A DNA stretch of 7,576 nt from JBLNBQ01 sp050260095 (GTDB lineage: Bacteria; Bacillota; UBA5301; DYFA01): contig JBLNBQ010000015.1 in NCBI GenBank assembly GCA_050260095.1, forward strand, positions 1 to 7,576, in the 5' to 3' direction. The notes below the pieces were generated by a model. It was not told where the DNA came from and made no database searches. It saw only the letters and a program-made list of their open reading frames with translations. This document shows positions 1 to 6,283 of this stretch, piece after piece (the stretch's first letter is position 1; each line of letters starts with the position of its first letter). Position numbers and translations under genes: made by a program.

Positions 1-247
1 CACCGAACCCGGGCTGACCTTCGAACTCATCCAGTACCGGTTCACGGCGGCGAGCAAGCGCATCATCCTCGAACGGTTCCCGCAGACCCGGCTCGACCTG
101 GAAGAGGAGGGGCGGCACCACAAGCGGGGCAAGTACGGACTCGGCAAGTGGGTGTACGCCCCAGCGCAGGCGGAGGCGCTGAAAGACTTCCTCTCCGCCG
201 CCATCGCCGAAAGGTTTCCCAAGGCCAGGATCGACTACTTCACCTAA
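1..247 (+). CDS. splB: Spore photoproduct lyase, C-terminal end (partial)
   Basis: This is the last 81 codons of a gene that begins outside the window; the frame starts at base 2 and ends with TAA at 245-247. The visible peptide reads FELIQYRFTAASKRIILERFP, then a Lys/Arg/Gly-rich stretch (HHKRGKYGLGKWVY), and ends FPKARIDYFT. I recognise this pattern as the C-terminus of spore photoproduct lyase. In this family the radical-SAM enzyme reverses the 5-thyminyl-5,6-dihydrothymine lesion in spore DNA during germination. The [4Fe-4S] cysteine motif lies upstream of the window and cannot be checked. The gene converges on the neighbouring acetyltransferase gene, and the two stop codons overlap. The assignment rests on recognition of the C-terminal segment only. 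Confidence 0.85.
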   Translation, partial: TEPGLTFELIQYRFTAASKRIILERFPQTRLDLEEEGRHHKRGKYGLGKWVYAPAQAEALKDFLSAAIAERFPKARIDYFT

Positions 248-870
248 GGGCGCTTCCGGCGCATGACCACCCACTCGCCCTGGGTGTCGCGGGTGCGGCC
301 GATCTCCACGAAGCCGTGGCGGCGGTAGAGGCGCACCGCCGGTTCGTTCCAGGGGCGCACTTCCAGAGACACCTCGGGCTCGCCCAGCGCATCGAAGCGG
401 CCGAGCGCCGCCTTGAGGAGCGCCGTCCCCACGCCCCGGCCCTGCGCCGCCGAACTCACGCCCACCGACAGGATCCTGGCCCCACCGCCCTGCCGGTGGC
501 TGAGCGCCGTCTGAAGGAAGCTGGCCTTGTCGGGCAGCAGTCGCCGGACCTGCGCCAAGCCTACCCCCAACTGCCCGCTGACGAGTTTGGCCGCCCACCG
601 CCAGATGAACCCCCGGGAGAAAAAGACGCCCCACAGGCGGCTGACCCGCCGGGGGGCGAAACAGTAGCCGACGGCCAGTCCGCTCTCCTCGCGCGCCACG
701 AAGAATCCTCCGGGCTCGGCGGCCAGGCAAACCCGGAACATCTCCGCGATGGCGGGCGGGCGGGCGGCGTAGCCGTACACGTGCCGGACGCTCTCGTCGA
801 ACGCGTCCGCGAAGATCTCGGCGATGCGCGGCAGATCGCGCTCGGTCGCACGGCCCACGGTGACAGACAG
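244..870 (-). CDS. GNAT family N-acetyltransferase
   Basis: The protein has the GNAT fold signature. Counting from the GTG at 858 (204 residues), the acetyl-CoA pyrophosphate loop QGRGVG lies at 139-144, after strand ILSVGVSSAAQ. Motif B, LEVRPWNEPAVRLYRRHGFVEIGRTR, begins near 165. The N-terminus RATERDLPRIAEIFADAF is the usual first strand and helix. The substrate cannot be told; a RimI-like protein or small-molecule acetyltransferase is equally possible. The GTG at 858 is badly spaced (21 bases) from the only good ribosome binding site, GGAGG at 880-884. A CTG at 868-870 sits 9 bases from it and adds four residues (SVTV) typical of family N-termini, so I place the start there. The gene follows ribU by about 50 bases and probably shares its FMN-controlled transcript. 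Confidence 0.85.
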   Translation of the reverse strand: MSVTVGRATERDLPRIAEIFADAFDESVRHVYGYAARPPAIAEMFRVCLAAEPGGFFVAREESGLAVGYCFAPRRVSRLWGVFFSRGFIWRWAAKLVSGQLGVGLAQVRRLLPDKASFLQTALSHRQGGGARILSVGVSSAAQGRGVGTALLKAALGRFDALGEPEVSLEVRPWNEPAVRLYRRHGFVEIGRTRDTQGEWVVMRRKRP

Positions 871-879
871 AGTGAGACG

Positions 880-885
880 CCTCCT
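880..885 (-). promoter_or_regulatory. Ribosome binding site that favours a CTG start
   Basis: On the minus strand AGGAGG is followed by nine bases and then a CTG codon in frame with the acetyltransferase. The first ATG/GTG/TTG in frame (GTG at 858) is 21 bases away, which is too far for this site. The spacing therefore argues for a rare CTG start. Confidence 0.5.
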
Positions 886-923
886 TGCCCTTACCTTCCC
901 CGGCGCGGGCCTTGGCTAGACGG

Positions 924-1463
924 TCAGCGTTTCAGGGCGGCCGCCAGCCGGCGGCCGATCACCATCACGACAGTGCCCGTGATGAGCCCCTTGACCAGGT
1001 TGAACGGGAAGATCACGCCGGCGGCCATCCCCGCCACCTGGCCGGCCGGAATGCCGTAGGCCGGCAGGAACACCAGGTAGTTGGCGACGGACATCACCAC
1101 CGCGGTCGCCACCGTCGCTACCGAGAGTCCCAGCGCCAGCCCGCCGGTGGTGGCCCGGCGGCGATAAACCCACCCGGTGAGTTCGGCCATCACCGCACCG
1201 GCGAGGAAGGCGGCCGACGGGCCGACCCACAGCGTGGGGTCTTTGCCGGAGAGCATGAAGAGGAGTGTCTTGACCAGCTCTGCGCTGGTCCCCGCGCCTG
1301 GTCCGAGCGTGAGAGCGGCGAGGATGGACGGGATGCCCCCGAAGTCGTACTTGAGGAACGGCGGGAAGAGGAAGGGTATCGGGAACTCGAGCAGGACCAT
1401 GAGCAGGAAGCCCATCGCCCCAAGCAGGCCGACGAGGACGAGGTTGCGGGTACGCGCTTTCAT
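924..1463 (-). CDS. ribU: Riboflavin ECF transporter substrate-binding (S) component
   Basis: This 179-residue integral membrane protein is the substrate-binding subunit of an energy-coupling-factor transporter; in the family RibU captures riboflavin and works with the shared EcfA/A'/T module, which is not in this window. Several hydrophobic helices are visible (about residues 8-28, 42-54, 59-71, 78-98, 108-132 and 140-172). The segment LKYDFGGIPSIL at 37-48 matches the typical K-x-D-x-x-x-IP stretch of RibU proteins, and PFNLVKG at 153-159 matches their conserved last-helix segment. The ATG at 1463 has an AGGAGG eight bases upstream. A longer open frame continues upstream to about 1931, but it runs through the riboswitch and terminator and is not coding. 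The FMN riboswitch in the leader supports the substrate independently. Confidence 0.92.
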   Translation of the reverse strand: MKARTRNLVLVGLLGAMGFLLMVLLEFPIPFLFPPFLKYDFGGIPSILAALTLGPGAGTSAELVKTLLFMLSGKDPTLWVGPSAAFLAGAVMAELTGWVYRRRATTGGLALGLSVATVATAVVMSVANYLVFLPAYGIPAGQVAGMAAGVIFPFNLVKGLITGTVVMVIGRRLAAALKR

Positions 1464-1493
1464 CGGGTGCACCTCCTGGAGACTGTAAACCAA

Positions 1494-1524
1494 CGACCCC
1501 CGAAGGAATCTCCTTCGGGGGTCG
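1494..1524 (-). terminator. Riboswitch-controlled hairpin terminator in the ribU leader
   Basis: A perfect 14-bp inverted repeat (CGACCCCCGAAGGA / TCCTTCGGGGGTCG) has a three-base loop. In the leftward transcript it is followed by UUGGUUU, a broken but U-rich tail. It lies between the aptamer and the ribU ribosome binding site, as expected for attenuation. Its 5' arm carries CCCCGAAGG, the complement of CCUUCGGGG at the 5' edge of the aptamer (1741-1749). An alternative antiterminator pairing is therefore possible when FMN is absent. Confidence 0.8.
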
Positions 1525-1583
1525 CAACACTCGCGCCGGGCGGCAGCGACGGCGCTGCTTCCCGCACGTGCCCGGCTTGCGCC

Positions 1584-1755
1584 AGGATACCTTCTCTCAT
1601 CCAGACTGTACGGTCGGCTCCGGCCTCTCACCGGATCTGCCCCTGCGCCACATCTCCCGGGCGCCGCGGGCTCGCGGGCTCGGCGGGTCGCCCCGCCATA
1701 CCGCCGGTCAGGAATTGAAGGGCGAACCCTTCTCACCTTGCCCCGAAGGTTTATT
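1584..1755 (-). ncRNA. FMN riboswitch (RFN element)
   Basis: Read leftward, the conserved RFN blocks appear in order. CCTTCGGGGCAAGGTGAG (about 1732-1749) is the P1 5' side, J1/2 and P2 start. GACCGGCGGTA (1699-1709) is the next block, followed by a GC-rich variable arm. GATCCGGTGAGAGGCCGGAGCC comes next, and then CCGACCGTACAGTCTGGATG (1598-1617) leading to GAGAAGGTATCC. The 3' GAAGGTATCC can close P1 with GGAATAAACCTTC at the 5' edge. Such elements bind FMN and switch off riboflavin synthesis or uptake genes. Here the element precedes ribU and a hairpin terminator, so FMN binding should end transcription early. Confidence 0.95.
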
Positions 1756-1769
1756 CCTTTGTTACCTGA

Positions 1770-1799
1770 ATCGTACCACCCGCGCCAGCTGCACGTCAA
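1770..1799 (-). promoter_or_regulatory. Sigma-A-type promoter for the riboswitch-ribU transcript
   Basis: On the minus strand a -35 box TTGACG (1794-1799) and a -10 box TACGAT (1770-1775) are separated by 18 bases. Transcription would begin near 1763, a few bases before the 5' closing stem of the FMN aptamer. The position fits the leader exactly. This is a consensus match only, with no experimental support. Confidence 0.65.
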
Positions 1800-1824
1800 G
1801 CGTCTGACAAGCAGGTAAAGGCGC

Positions 1825-2131
1825 CTAAACGGCCGTGGAACCCAGCAGGGAACGCAGGTGCGCGAGCCCGGCGCGCGCCGCGGCGCCGGGGCCGGGGAGC
1901 GGGAAGACCTCGAGCGCCGCCCACCCGTCATACCGGGTCGTCGTGCGTGAGCGACAGGTTCCCCGCCGCCCAGACCTGCCCGGTCGAGATGGCGGCCACG
2001 GCCAGACCAGCGCCCCGGAGGTCGGCCTTCAGGCGGGCGAGGTCGAGCTGGTCAGGCGAGAGCAGCGCCAGTTCAACCCCGTCGTAGCCGAGCTCGACCG
2101 CCCTTCCTACTGCTGAACCGACCCTTGCGGG
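1825..2131 (-). pseudogene. Remnant of a sugar phosphate isomerase/epimerase (AP endonuclease family 2 TIM barrel)
   Basis: Two pieces of one family can be read in different frames. The upstream piece (about 2128 to 1930) reads AVGRAVELGYDGVELAL, then DLARLKADLRGAGLAVAAISTG and NLSLTHDDPV, and ends at TGA (1928-1930). This is the N-terminal part of the xylose-isomerase-like TIM barrel. The downstream piece (about 1936 to 1825) reads YDGWAALEVFPLPGPGAAARAGLAHLRSLL and ends at TAG; I recognise it as the C-terminal barrel strand and helix. Intact members are usually about 270-290 residues, so roughly 170-180 central residues are missing and the halves are out of frame. The first strand is also gone, and no ATG, GTG or TTG precedes the first piece in frame. 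The remnant directly follows suhB, which hints at a former sugar or inositol-related operon. Which family member it was cannot be said. Confidence 0.8.
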
Positions 2132-2138
2132 GCCACCC

Positions 2139-2930
2139 CTAGGGGATCCGGGCGAAGAGCTGGAGCAGGGCGTCGTGAATCCGGCCGTTGGTGGCCAGGC
2201 AGTACCCGTCCTCCACCCGGAAGCGCCCGCCGTCCCGGGCGGTGACCCGCCCTCCCGCCTCGACCACCATGAGCGCCCCGGCGGCGACGTCCCAGGCGTG
2301 GATATCGTGCTCGAAGTAGCCGTCGTAGCGACCTCGGGCCACGTCGCAGAGGTCGAGCGCGGCCGAACCGAGGCGGCGCAGGTCGCGCGCCTCTTCCAGC
2401 ACGGCGACGGCCTCGGCCACGTTCCGCCGGTCCGGGTCGGGCTCGTAGGGAAAGCCGGTGGCCAGGAGCGCGCCGAGCAGCTCCGGCGTGGTGGAGACGC
2501 GCAGCCGCTCAGGGGGAGCGTCGCCCCGGGTGAGGAAGGCGCCGCTCCCCGCCTCCGCGACGTAGAGTTCGTCCAGCAGCGGAGAGTAGACGACTCCGAC
2601 CGCCAGCTCCCCCGCCCTCTCCAAGGCGATCGAGACGGCGACCCGCTCGAAGCCGTGGATGAAGTTGGTGGTGCCGTCGAGGGGGTCGATGATCCACCGA
2701 TAGCCGGCCACAAGCGGCCCCGCTGCTCCCTCCTCCTCTCCCAGAATGGCGTGGCCGGGGAATTCGGCCGCGAGCAAGCCGCGGATGAGCGCTTCCGAGC
2801 TGCGGTCCGCTTCGGTGACGAAATCGGTGGCGCCTTTGCGCTCGATCTCGTGGGCCGCGCCGAAACGTTCCCGCACCAGTTCACCCGCCCGCCGCGCCGC
2901 GTCCACCGCCACGCTGACGAACTCCTTCAT
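2139..2930 (-). CDS. suhB: Inositol monophosphatase family protein
   Basis: At 263 residues this is the usual length for Mg2+-dependent inositol monophosphatases, which hydrolyse myo-inositol phosphates and, in some members, fructose-1,6-bisphosphate, NADP or PAP. The metal-binding motifs are intact: GEEE at 64-67, DPLDGTTNF at 82-90 with ligands D82 and D85, and WDVAAG at 213-218 with D214. VTEAD at 38-42 and the C-terminal LATNGRIHDALL are also typical. AGGAGG lies seven bases before the ATG. No clear promoter was found in the 104-base gap to the divergent gene. The stop TAG sits in the palindrome CCCCTAGGGG, and the isomerase remnant follows at once. The substrate cannot be set from sequence; the symbol is used for the family. 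Confidence 0.93.
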   Translation of the reverse strand: MKEFVSVAVDAARRAGELVRERFGAAHEIERKGATDFVTEADRSSEALIRGLLAAEFPGHAILGEEEGAAGPLVAGYRWIIDPLDGTTNFIHGFERVAVSIALERAGELAVGVVYSPLLDELYVAEAGSGAFLTRGDAPPERLRVSTTPELLGALLATGFPYEPDPDRRNVAEAVAVLEEARDLRRLGSAALDLCDVARGRYDGYFEHDIHAWDVAAGALMVVEAGGRVTARDGGRFRVEDGYCLATNGRIHDALLQLFARIP

Positions 2931-3034
2931 TCACGTTCCTCCTTTGCCAACGCGCAGCAGGGAAATTTCTTCCTTCGCCTAACTGTAACACTGCTGGTTC
3001 CATCTGGTAATCCGACTGTCAGGAGGTGCTCCGC
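2931..3034. other. Divergent intergenic region between suhB and the secreted beta-sandwich gene
   Basis: This 104-base gap must hold the start signals of both flanking genes. Ribosome binding sites are clear at both edges: AGGAGG for suhB at 2938-2943 on the minus strand, and AGGAGG for the rightward gene at 3021-3026. The centre is locally AT-richer (GGGAAATTTC, TAACTGTAACA). I could not identify a convincing -35/-10 pair on either strand. Confidence 0.6.
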
Positions 3035-3868
3035 GTGAGCTTCGTTCCCTCTGCCGCCGTCCGGCGGGCGAGCGTTTTGGCCGCCGTCCTGGGCCTGCTC
3101 CTCTTCGTCCTCTTTCCCGGCGCTTTACCCGCCGGGGCCGCCGCTGTAACCCCCGTGCTGCAGTTCGCTTCGGGCCCGTTCACCATCCGCGGGCAGATCA
3201 AAGGACTCGACGGGCGGCCGGTCGGCGCCGGAATCCCGGTCACCATCTACCCGATGCTGCCCCAGCCTGGGATGGACCTCTACAACCTGCACTATAAGAT
3301 CCCGGCGTACGACAACCGCCTGACCTATACCGACGCGCAGGGGCGGTTCGAACTCACGAACGTGGTGCTCTACCCGCAGGTGGCGCACAAGATGTACCGC
3401 CTGTGGGCCGCCACCGACGGCTATGAGCCATACGCCGACCAGTACCCCTTCGTGGCGGCCTGCACCAAGCTCGACCTCGGCAAACAACTGCAGAACGAAC
3501 TCTGGATCGACCTGGAGGCCGAGCCGGCCGGCGCGCTGCGGATCATCGCCACCCGGCGCGACGGCACCCCCTTCAGCGGCACCAAAGCCATCTCCATCGC
3601 CAGCGGCTTCTTCCAGGAGACCTTCACCGCCGTCTTCAAGGACGGCGTCTACGTGCGCCCCGGGGTCTTGGCCTCCAGTAAGGATGTCCCGTGGAGCCGC
3701 GTCATCCTCTTCGACGATCCCGACGGTTCAGTCCCGACCAAACGGGCGCTCGACGCCGGAAAGGCGATCGACATGTCGCGGCTGATCGACGACGGGCCGA
3801 TCATCCTGGACGTGCAGACCGCCTTCCGGGCGAATGAGTTCACGACCATCCGGGTGACGCTGCCCTGA
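3035..3868 (+). CDS. Secreted protein with carboxypeptidase-regulatory-like beta-sandwich domain
   Basis: The GTG at 3035 lies eight bases after AGGAGG and gives 277 residues; an in-frame GTG at 3026 overlaps the ribosome binding site and is unlikely. Residues 1-37 form a signal peptide: a basic start (RR at 10-11), a hydrophobic core (about 14-28) and a probable signal peptidase I site after AGAAA. Residues 50-165 resemble the carboxypeptidase regulatory-like fold: FTIRGQIKGLDGRPVGAGIPVTIYP, then TYTDAQGRFELTNV, then YRLWAATDGYEPY and ELWIDLEAEPAG. This pattern is common in cell-surface adhesion or transport proteins. The C-terminal half (166-277) looks beta-rich but I do not recognise it. 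A single cysteine is present (C143). The gene ends before a terminator and converges on the FG-GAP gene cluster. No function can be assigned. Confidence 0.85.
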   Translation: MSFVPSAAVRRASVLAAVLGLLLFVLFPGALPAGAAAVTPVLQFASGPFTIRGQIKGLDGRPVGAGIPVTIYPMLPQPGMDLYNLHYKIPAYDNRLTYTDAQGRFELTNVVLYPQVAHKMYRLWAATDGYEPYADQYPFVAACTKLDLGKQLQNELWIDLEAEPAGALRIIATRRDGTPFSGTKAISIASGFFQETFTAVFKDGVYVRPGVLASSKDVPWSRVILFDDPDGSVPTKRALDAGKAIDMSRLIDDGPIILDVQTAFRANEFTTIRVTLP

Positions 3869-3894
3869 GCGGTCCGTGCCCCCCGGTTCCTGCC

Positions 3895-3921
3895 AGGCCC
3901 CCGACCGGGGGCCTTTCTCTT
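3895..3921 (+). terminator. Rho-independent terminator
   Basis: AGGCCCCC and GGGGGCCT form a perfect 8-bp stem with a four-base GACC loop, followed by TTTCTCTTT. It lies 27 bases after the stop of the secreted beta-sandwich gene. On the opposite strand the hairpin has no U tract, so it is not a good terminator for the leftward cluster that ends at 3927. Confidence 0.9.
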
Positions 3922-3926
3922 TAGTG

Positions 3927-5144
3927 TCACCCGAGGCCCTGGTAGGGGAAGACGACCCGCAGCTCCACGTCGCGGGTGCCCTTCACGTGGACGGCCAGCG
4001 TCAGCGCCAGGTCGTCTTGGCCGTTGTTGTCGGCGTCGCCCACCGCCAGGTCGCTGACCCAGGCGTCCGGCCAGGCGAACTGCTTCACTTCTCGCAACGC
4101 TCCGCCGCTCCACCGGAGGACTTTGACCAGCGCCTGCCTGGGCCAACCATCAGCCGCCAGCTGGTTCTCAGCCAGGATCACCTCGGGGCGCCCGTCCCCG
4201 TCGACGTCGCCCACCGCCACCTCATCGGGCTGGATGGGCAGCGTGCCTTTCTCCGCCCCGCTCCACAGATCGGTGATGGTGAAGGGACGCGGCGGGAACT
4301 GGGCGCTGAAGCGCGACCAGGCCGTCAGCAACTCGTCCCGCCCGTCGCCGTTGATGTCGGCGGCCGCGAAGCGGTCCTGAGGGCTGAAGAAGGCCGAGGC
4401 GGCCACGTCCTTTTCCTTGGTGGGGCATTTCACCGGGCGGCTCACGGTCACCAGGCCCACGGCGACCTCGGGGGAATAGTAATAGGCCAGCGCCAGCAGT
4501 TTCTCCTGCCCTCTGGGCGGCGCCTCGACGCCGGGCCTGCTCCCCCCTGCGGCGAGCTGCGGAAGGTAGTTGCTCGTGACCCGTGGCCCATACCGGCCGG
4601 CGACAACGGGCTTGTTCGCCCAGGTCTGCCAGCCCTCCTTAGCCTGGAAGGCGGCGCCGTCGAACTCCAGCGCGCCCACCTTGGGCAGCCAGGCCGGCCA
4701 GATCTCGGCCGGACCCGTAGGATACAGGTCAGCCACGGTCAGGCCGTTCACCGTGAACGGGAACCGGCCAGCCTCGCCCAGAGGCGCGAGCTGCAGGGTC
4801 ACTGCCTGCCCGGCGAAGGCCGCCACCAGTTGAAAGACCTCGAGCCGGAAAGGTTGTTCCTGTGCGGGGGTGGGCAGGGCCGCCTTGACCAGCGGGGCGT
4901 CGGGGGCGTCGGAGCCGGCGCCGGCCGGCGAGGAGACGACCACCTCCACCAGCCCGTCACCGTTGACATCGCCGAGGTCGAGCGCGGCGAAGTTGACCCA
5001 CCCGAAGGGCGAAGGGGGCGCCTCGAGGGCGAACCGGTGGAGGACCAGTTCGTTGGCGGGCAGGGGGGCGGCCGCGACCCCGCAGGTGAACAGGAAAAAG
5101 GCCAGGCACAACAGCCACAGCGGAAGCTTCGCACGTTCTACCAT
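3927..5144 (-). CDS. Secreted FG-GAP/VCBS repeat protein, third of three paralogs
   Basis: The 405-residue product begins with a signal peptide (MVERAKLPLWLLCLAFFLFTCGVAAA, likely cut near 26). Acidic calcium-loop motifs of integrin-alpha/FG-GAP type occur at 59-67 (DVNGDGLVE), 263-271 (DINGDGRDE), 313-321 (DVDGDGRPE) and 370-378 (DADNNGQDD); a degenerate one is at 139-147 (DLYPTGPAE). It shares WANKPVVAGR (175-184), YYSPEVAVGL (222-231) and PPRPFTITDL (284-293) with the preceding gene product, in the same order. The ATG overlaps the end of that gene by seven bases, and GGGAGG sits ten bases upstream, so the two are probably translationally coupled. A beta-propeller outside the membrane is likely. 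The ligand and role are unknown, and no enzymatic domain is visible. Confidence 0.88.
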   Translation of the reverse strand: MVERAKLPLWLLCLAFFLFTCGVAAAPLPANELVLHRFALEAPPSPFGWVNFAALDLGDVNGDGLVEVVVSSPAGAGSDAPDAPLVKAALPTPAQEQPFRLEVFQLVAAFAGQAVTLQLAPLGEAGRFPFTVNGLTVADLYPTGPAEIWPAWLPKVGALEFDGAAFQAKEGWQTWANKPVVAGRYGPRVTSNYLPQLAAGGSRPGVEAPPRGQEKLLALAYYYSPEVAVGLVTVSRPVKCPTKEKDVAASAFFSPQDRFAAADINGDGRDELLTAWSRFSAQFPPRPFTITDLWSGAEKGTLPIQPDEVAVGDVDGDGRPEVILAENQLAADGWPRQALVKVLRWSGGALREVKQFAWPDAWVSDLAVGDADNNGQDDLALTLAVHVKGTRDVELRVVFPYQGLG

Positions 5145-6283
5145 CCCAGGTCATCCTCCCCACGAAGTCGCAGGATCGCAAGGGTCAGGCGGGCCGTCTC
5201 CTTCTCCGGGCGGATCAGGCCGACGACCAGGCTCGGGAGCCCGTCACCGGCAAAGTCGCCGGCCGTCAGGTCGGCCACGGGCTGCGGAAAGTCGCGGCGG
5301 AAGACCTCCTGAAGCCGGCGCCCGTTCCACTCGAAGCCCGTCACCCGGCCGCCCGAAGCCTGCCCTTCGCTTCCCGGAAGGTTCTCCGCAAAGTAGATCT
5401 CCGGGACGCCATCGCCGCTCAGGTCCGCCACCGCCATCGCTTCGGGAAAGAGGCCGTCCAGCGACGCGATGACCTTCTCCTCACGCAAAGCTGCCACGGT
5501 GAACGGCTGGCGCGGGAGGACGCTCCGGCGCGGGCTGGCCGCCAGCAGGAGTTCGGGCGCGCCGTCGCCATCGACGTCGGCCGCCGCCACCCGGTCGCCA
5601 GGGCAGAAGAACTCGCTGCCGCGCAGGTCGAAGGCTTTGCCCCACATCTTGTCGCGCCACCAGGCCGAGATGAGGCCGACCCCCACCTCCGGGGAGTACC
5701 AGGCGCCGAAGGCGAGGATCTGGTCGGGGGCGCCGGCGCCGCCCCCCAGGCGGCCGGCGGTCACCGGCTTGTTCTGCCAGAACTTCCACGGCTGGAGCGG
5801 CACGAGCCGCTCGCCATCCCACTCGAGGCACCCCACGCTCGGGGAGTGACCCAGCCAGAGTTCGGCCCGGCCGTTGCCCGTCACGTCGGCGGCCACCAGC
5901 CCGTCGGCCAGGAGGTCGGGCACGTCAGCCTGGGCGGCAACCGCCAGCCCTCTGATGGCCGCAGTGCCCGCGCCGGCCGCCGTCTGGAGACGGTAGACGC
6001 TGAGGTGATGCCCGGAGTCGCCGGGGAGGCGGTAGAGGACCGCCAGGGCGTCGCGCTTCTCCCCGAAGACATCGCCTGCCGCCAGCCGGAAAGTCGAGGC
6101 CAGGCCGGGCGGCGCGTCAGCCGGTGGCCAGGCGCCGGCGAGGTCCAGCGCCACCACTTTTTCGCGCAAGGACAGCTGGCGAGGCGATTCCGCCGCCCGG
6201 GCTCCCTGAGCGCCCACCGCTGCGAACAGCAGGGCGAGCGCCAGGTGCAGGCCGCAAGCTAGTGTCCGGCGTCTGATGCCCAT
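5138..6283 (-). CDS. Secreted FG-GAP/VCBS repeat protein, second of three paralogs
   Basis: Starting at the ATG at 6283 the product has 381 residues. A signal peptide covers residues 1-30 (RRR at 4-6, hydrophobic core 10-25, cleavage likely after GARA). FG-GAP-type loops lie at 133-141 (DVTGNGRAE), 236-244 (DVDGDGAPE), 287-295 (DLSGDGVPE) and 343-351 (DFAGDGLPS). Between them are WKFWQNKPVTAGR (166-178), WYSPEVGVGL (195-204), LPRQPFTV (256-263) and IYFAENLP (296-303), all matched in one or both sister proteins. The open frame runs upstream to 6496, but that extension overlaps the first gene in another frame and would bury the signal peptide. The real start overlaps the end of the first gene by 25 bases. 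The function is unknown; an extracytoplasmic beta-propeller is inferred. Confidence 0.88.
   Translation of the reverse strand: MGIRRRTLACGLHLALALLFAAVGAQGARAAESPRQLSLREKVVALDLAGAWPPADAPPGLASTFRLAAGDVFGEKRDALAVLYRLPGDSGHHLSVYRLQTAAGAGTAAIRGLAVAAQADVPDLLADGLVAADVTGNGRAELWLGHSPSVGCLEWDGERLVPLQPWKFWQNKPVTAGRLGGGAGAPDQILAFGAWYSPEVGVGLISAWWRDKMWGKAFDLRGSEFFCPGDRVAAADVDGDGAPELLLAASPRRSVLPRQPFTVAALREEKVIASLDGLFPEAMAVADLSGDGVPEIYFAENLPGSEGQASGGRVTGFEWNGRRLQEVFRRDFPQPVADLTAGDFAGDGLPSLVVGLIRPEKETARLTLAILRLRGEDDLGW

Noticed and set aside
148..1059. Rightward open frame of 303 codons
   Set aside because: It runs antisense to the acetyltransferase and ribU genes, overlaps splB and has a composition unlike real proteins. 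No ribosome binding site or domain is visible.
1464..1931. N-terminal extension of ribU in the same frame
   Set aside because: The extension crosses the terminator, the FMN aptamer and the promoter; the ATG at 1463 has an ideal ribosome binding site and matches the family's N-terminus.
2134..2150. Palindrome CCCCTAGGGG at the end of suhB as a terminator
   Set aside because: The inverted repeat has no loop and no following U tract, so it is not a credible terminator.
1928..2884. Leftward open frame of 318 codons
   Set aside because: Most of it is an alternate-frame shadow of suhB; only its last part (below about 2131) is meaningful, as the N-terminal piece of the isomerase remnant.
3895..3914. 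Bidirectional terminator serving the leftward FG-GAP cluster
   Set aside because: On the minus strand the hairpin is followed by GGCAGGAACC with no U tract; only the rightward direction fits.
3876..5312. Long rightward open frame of 478 codons antisense to the FG-GAP cluster
   Set aside because: It lies opposite a gene with a clear signal peptide and motif-rich repeats, its product is low-complexity and rich in Arg, Gly and Pro, and it begins inside a terminator. High GC content produces such antisense frames.
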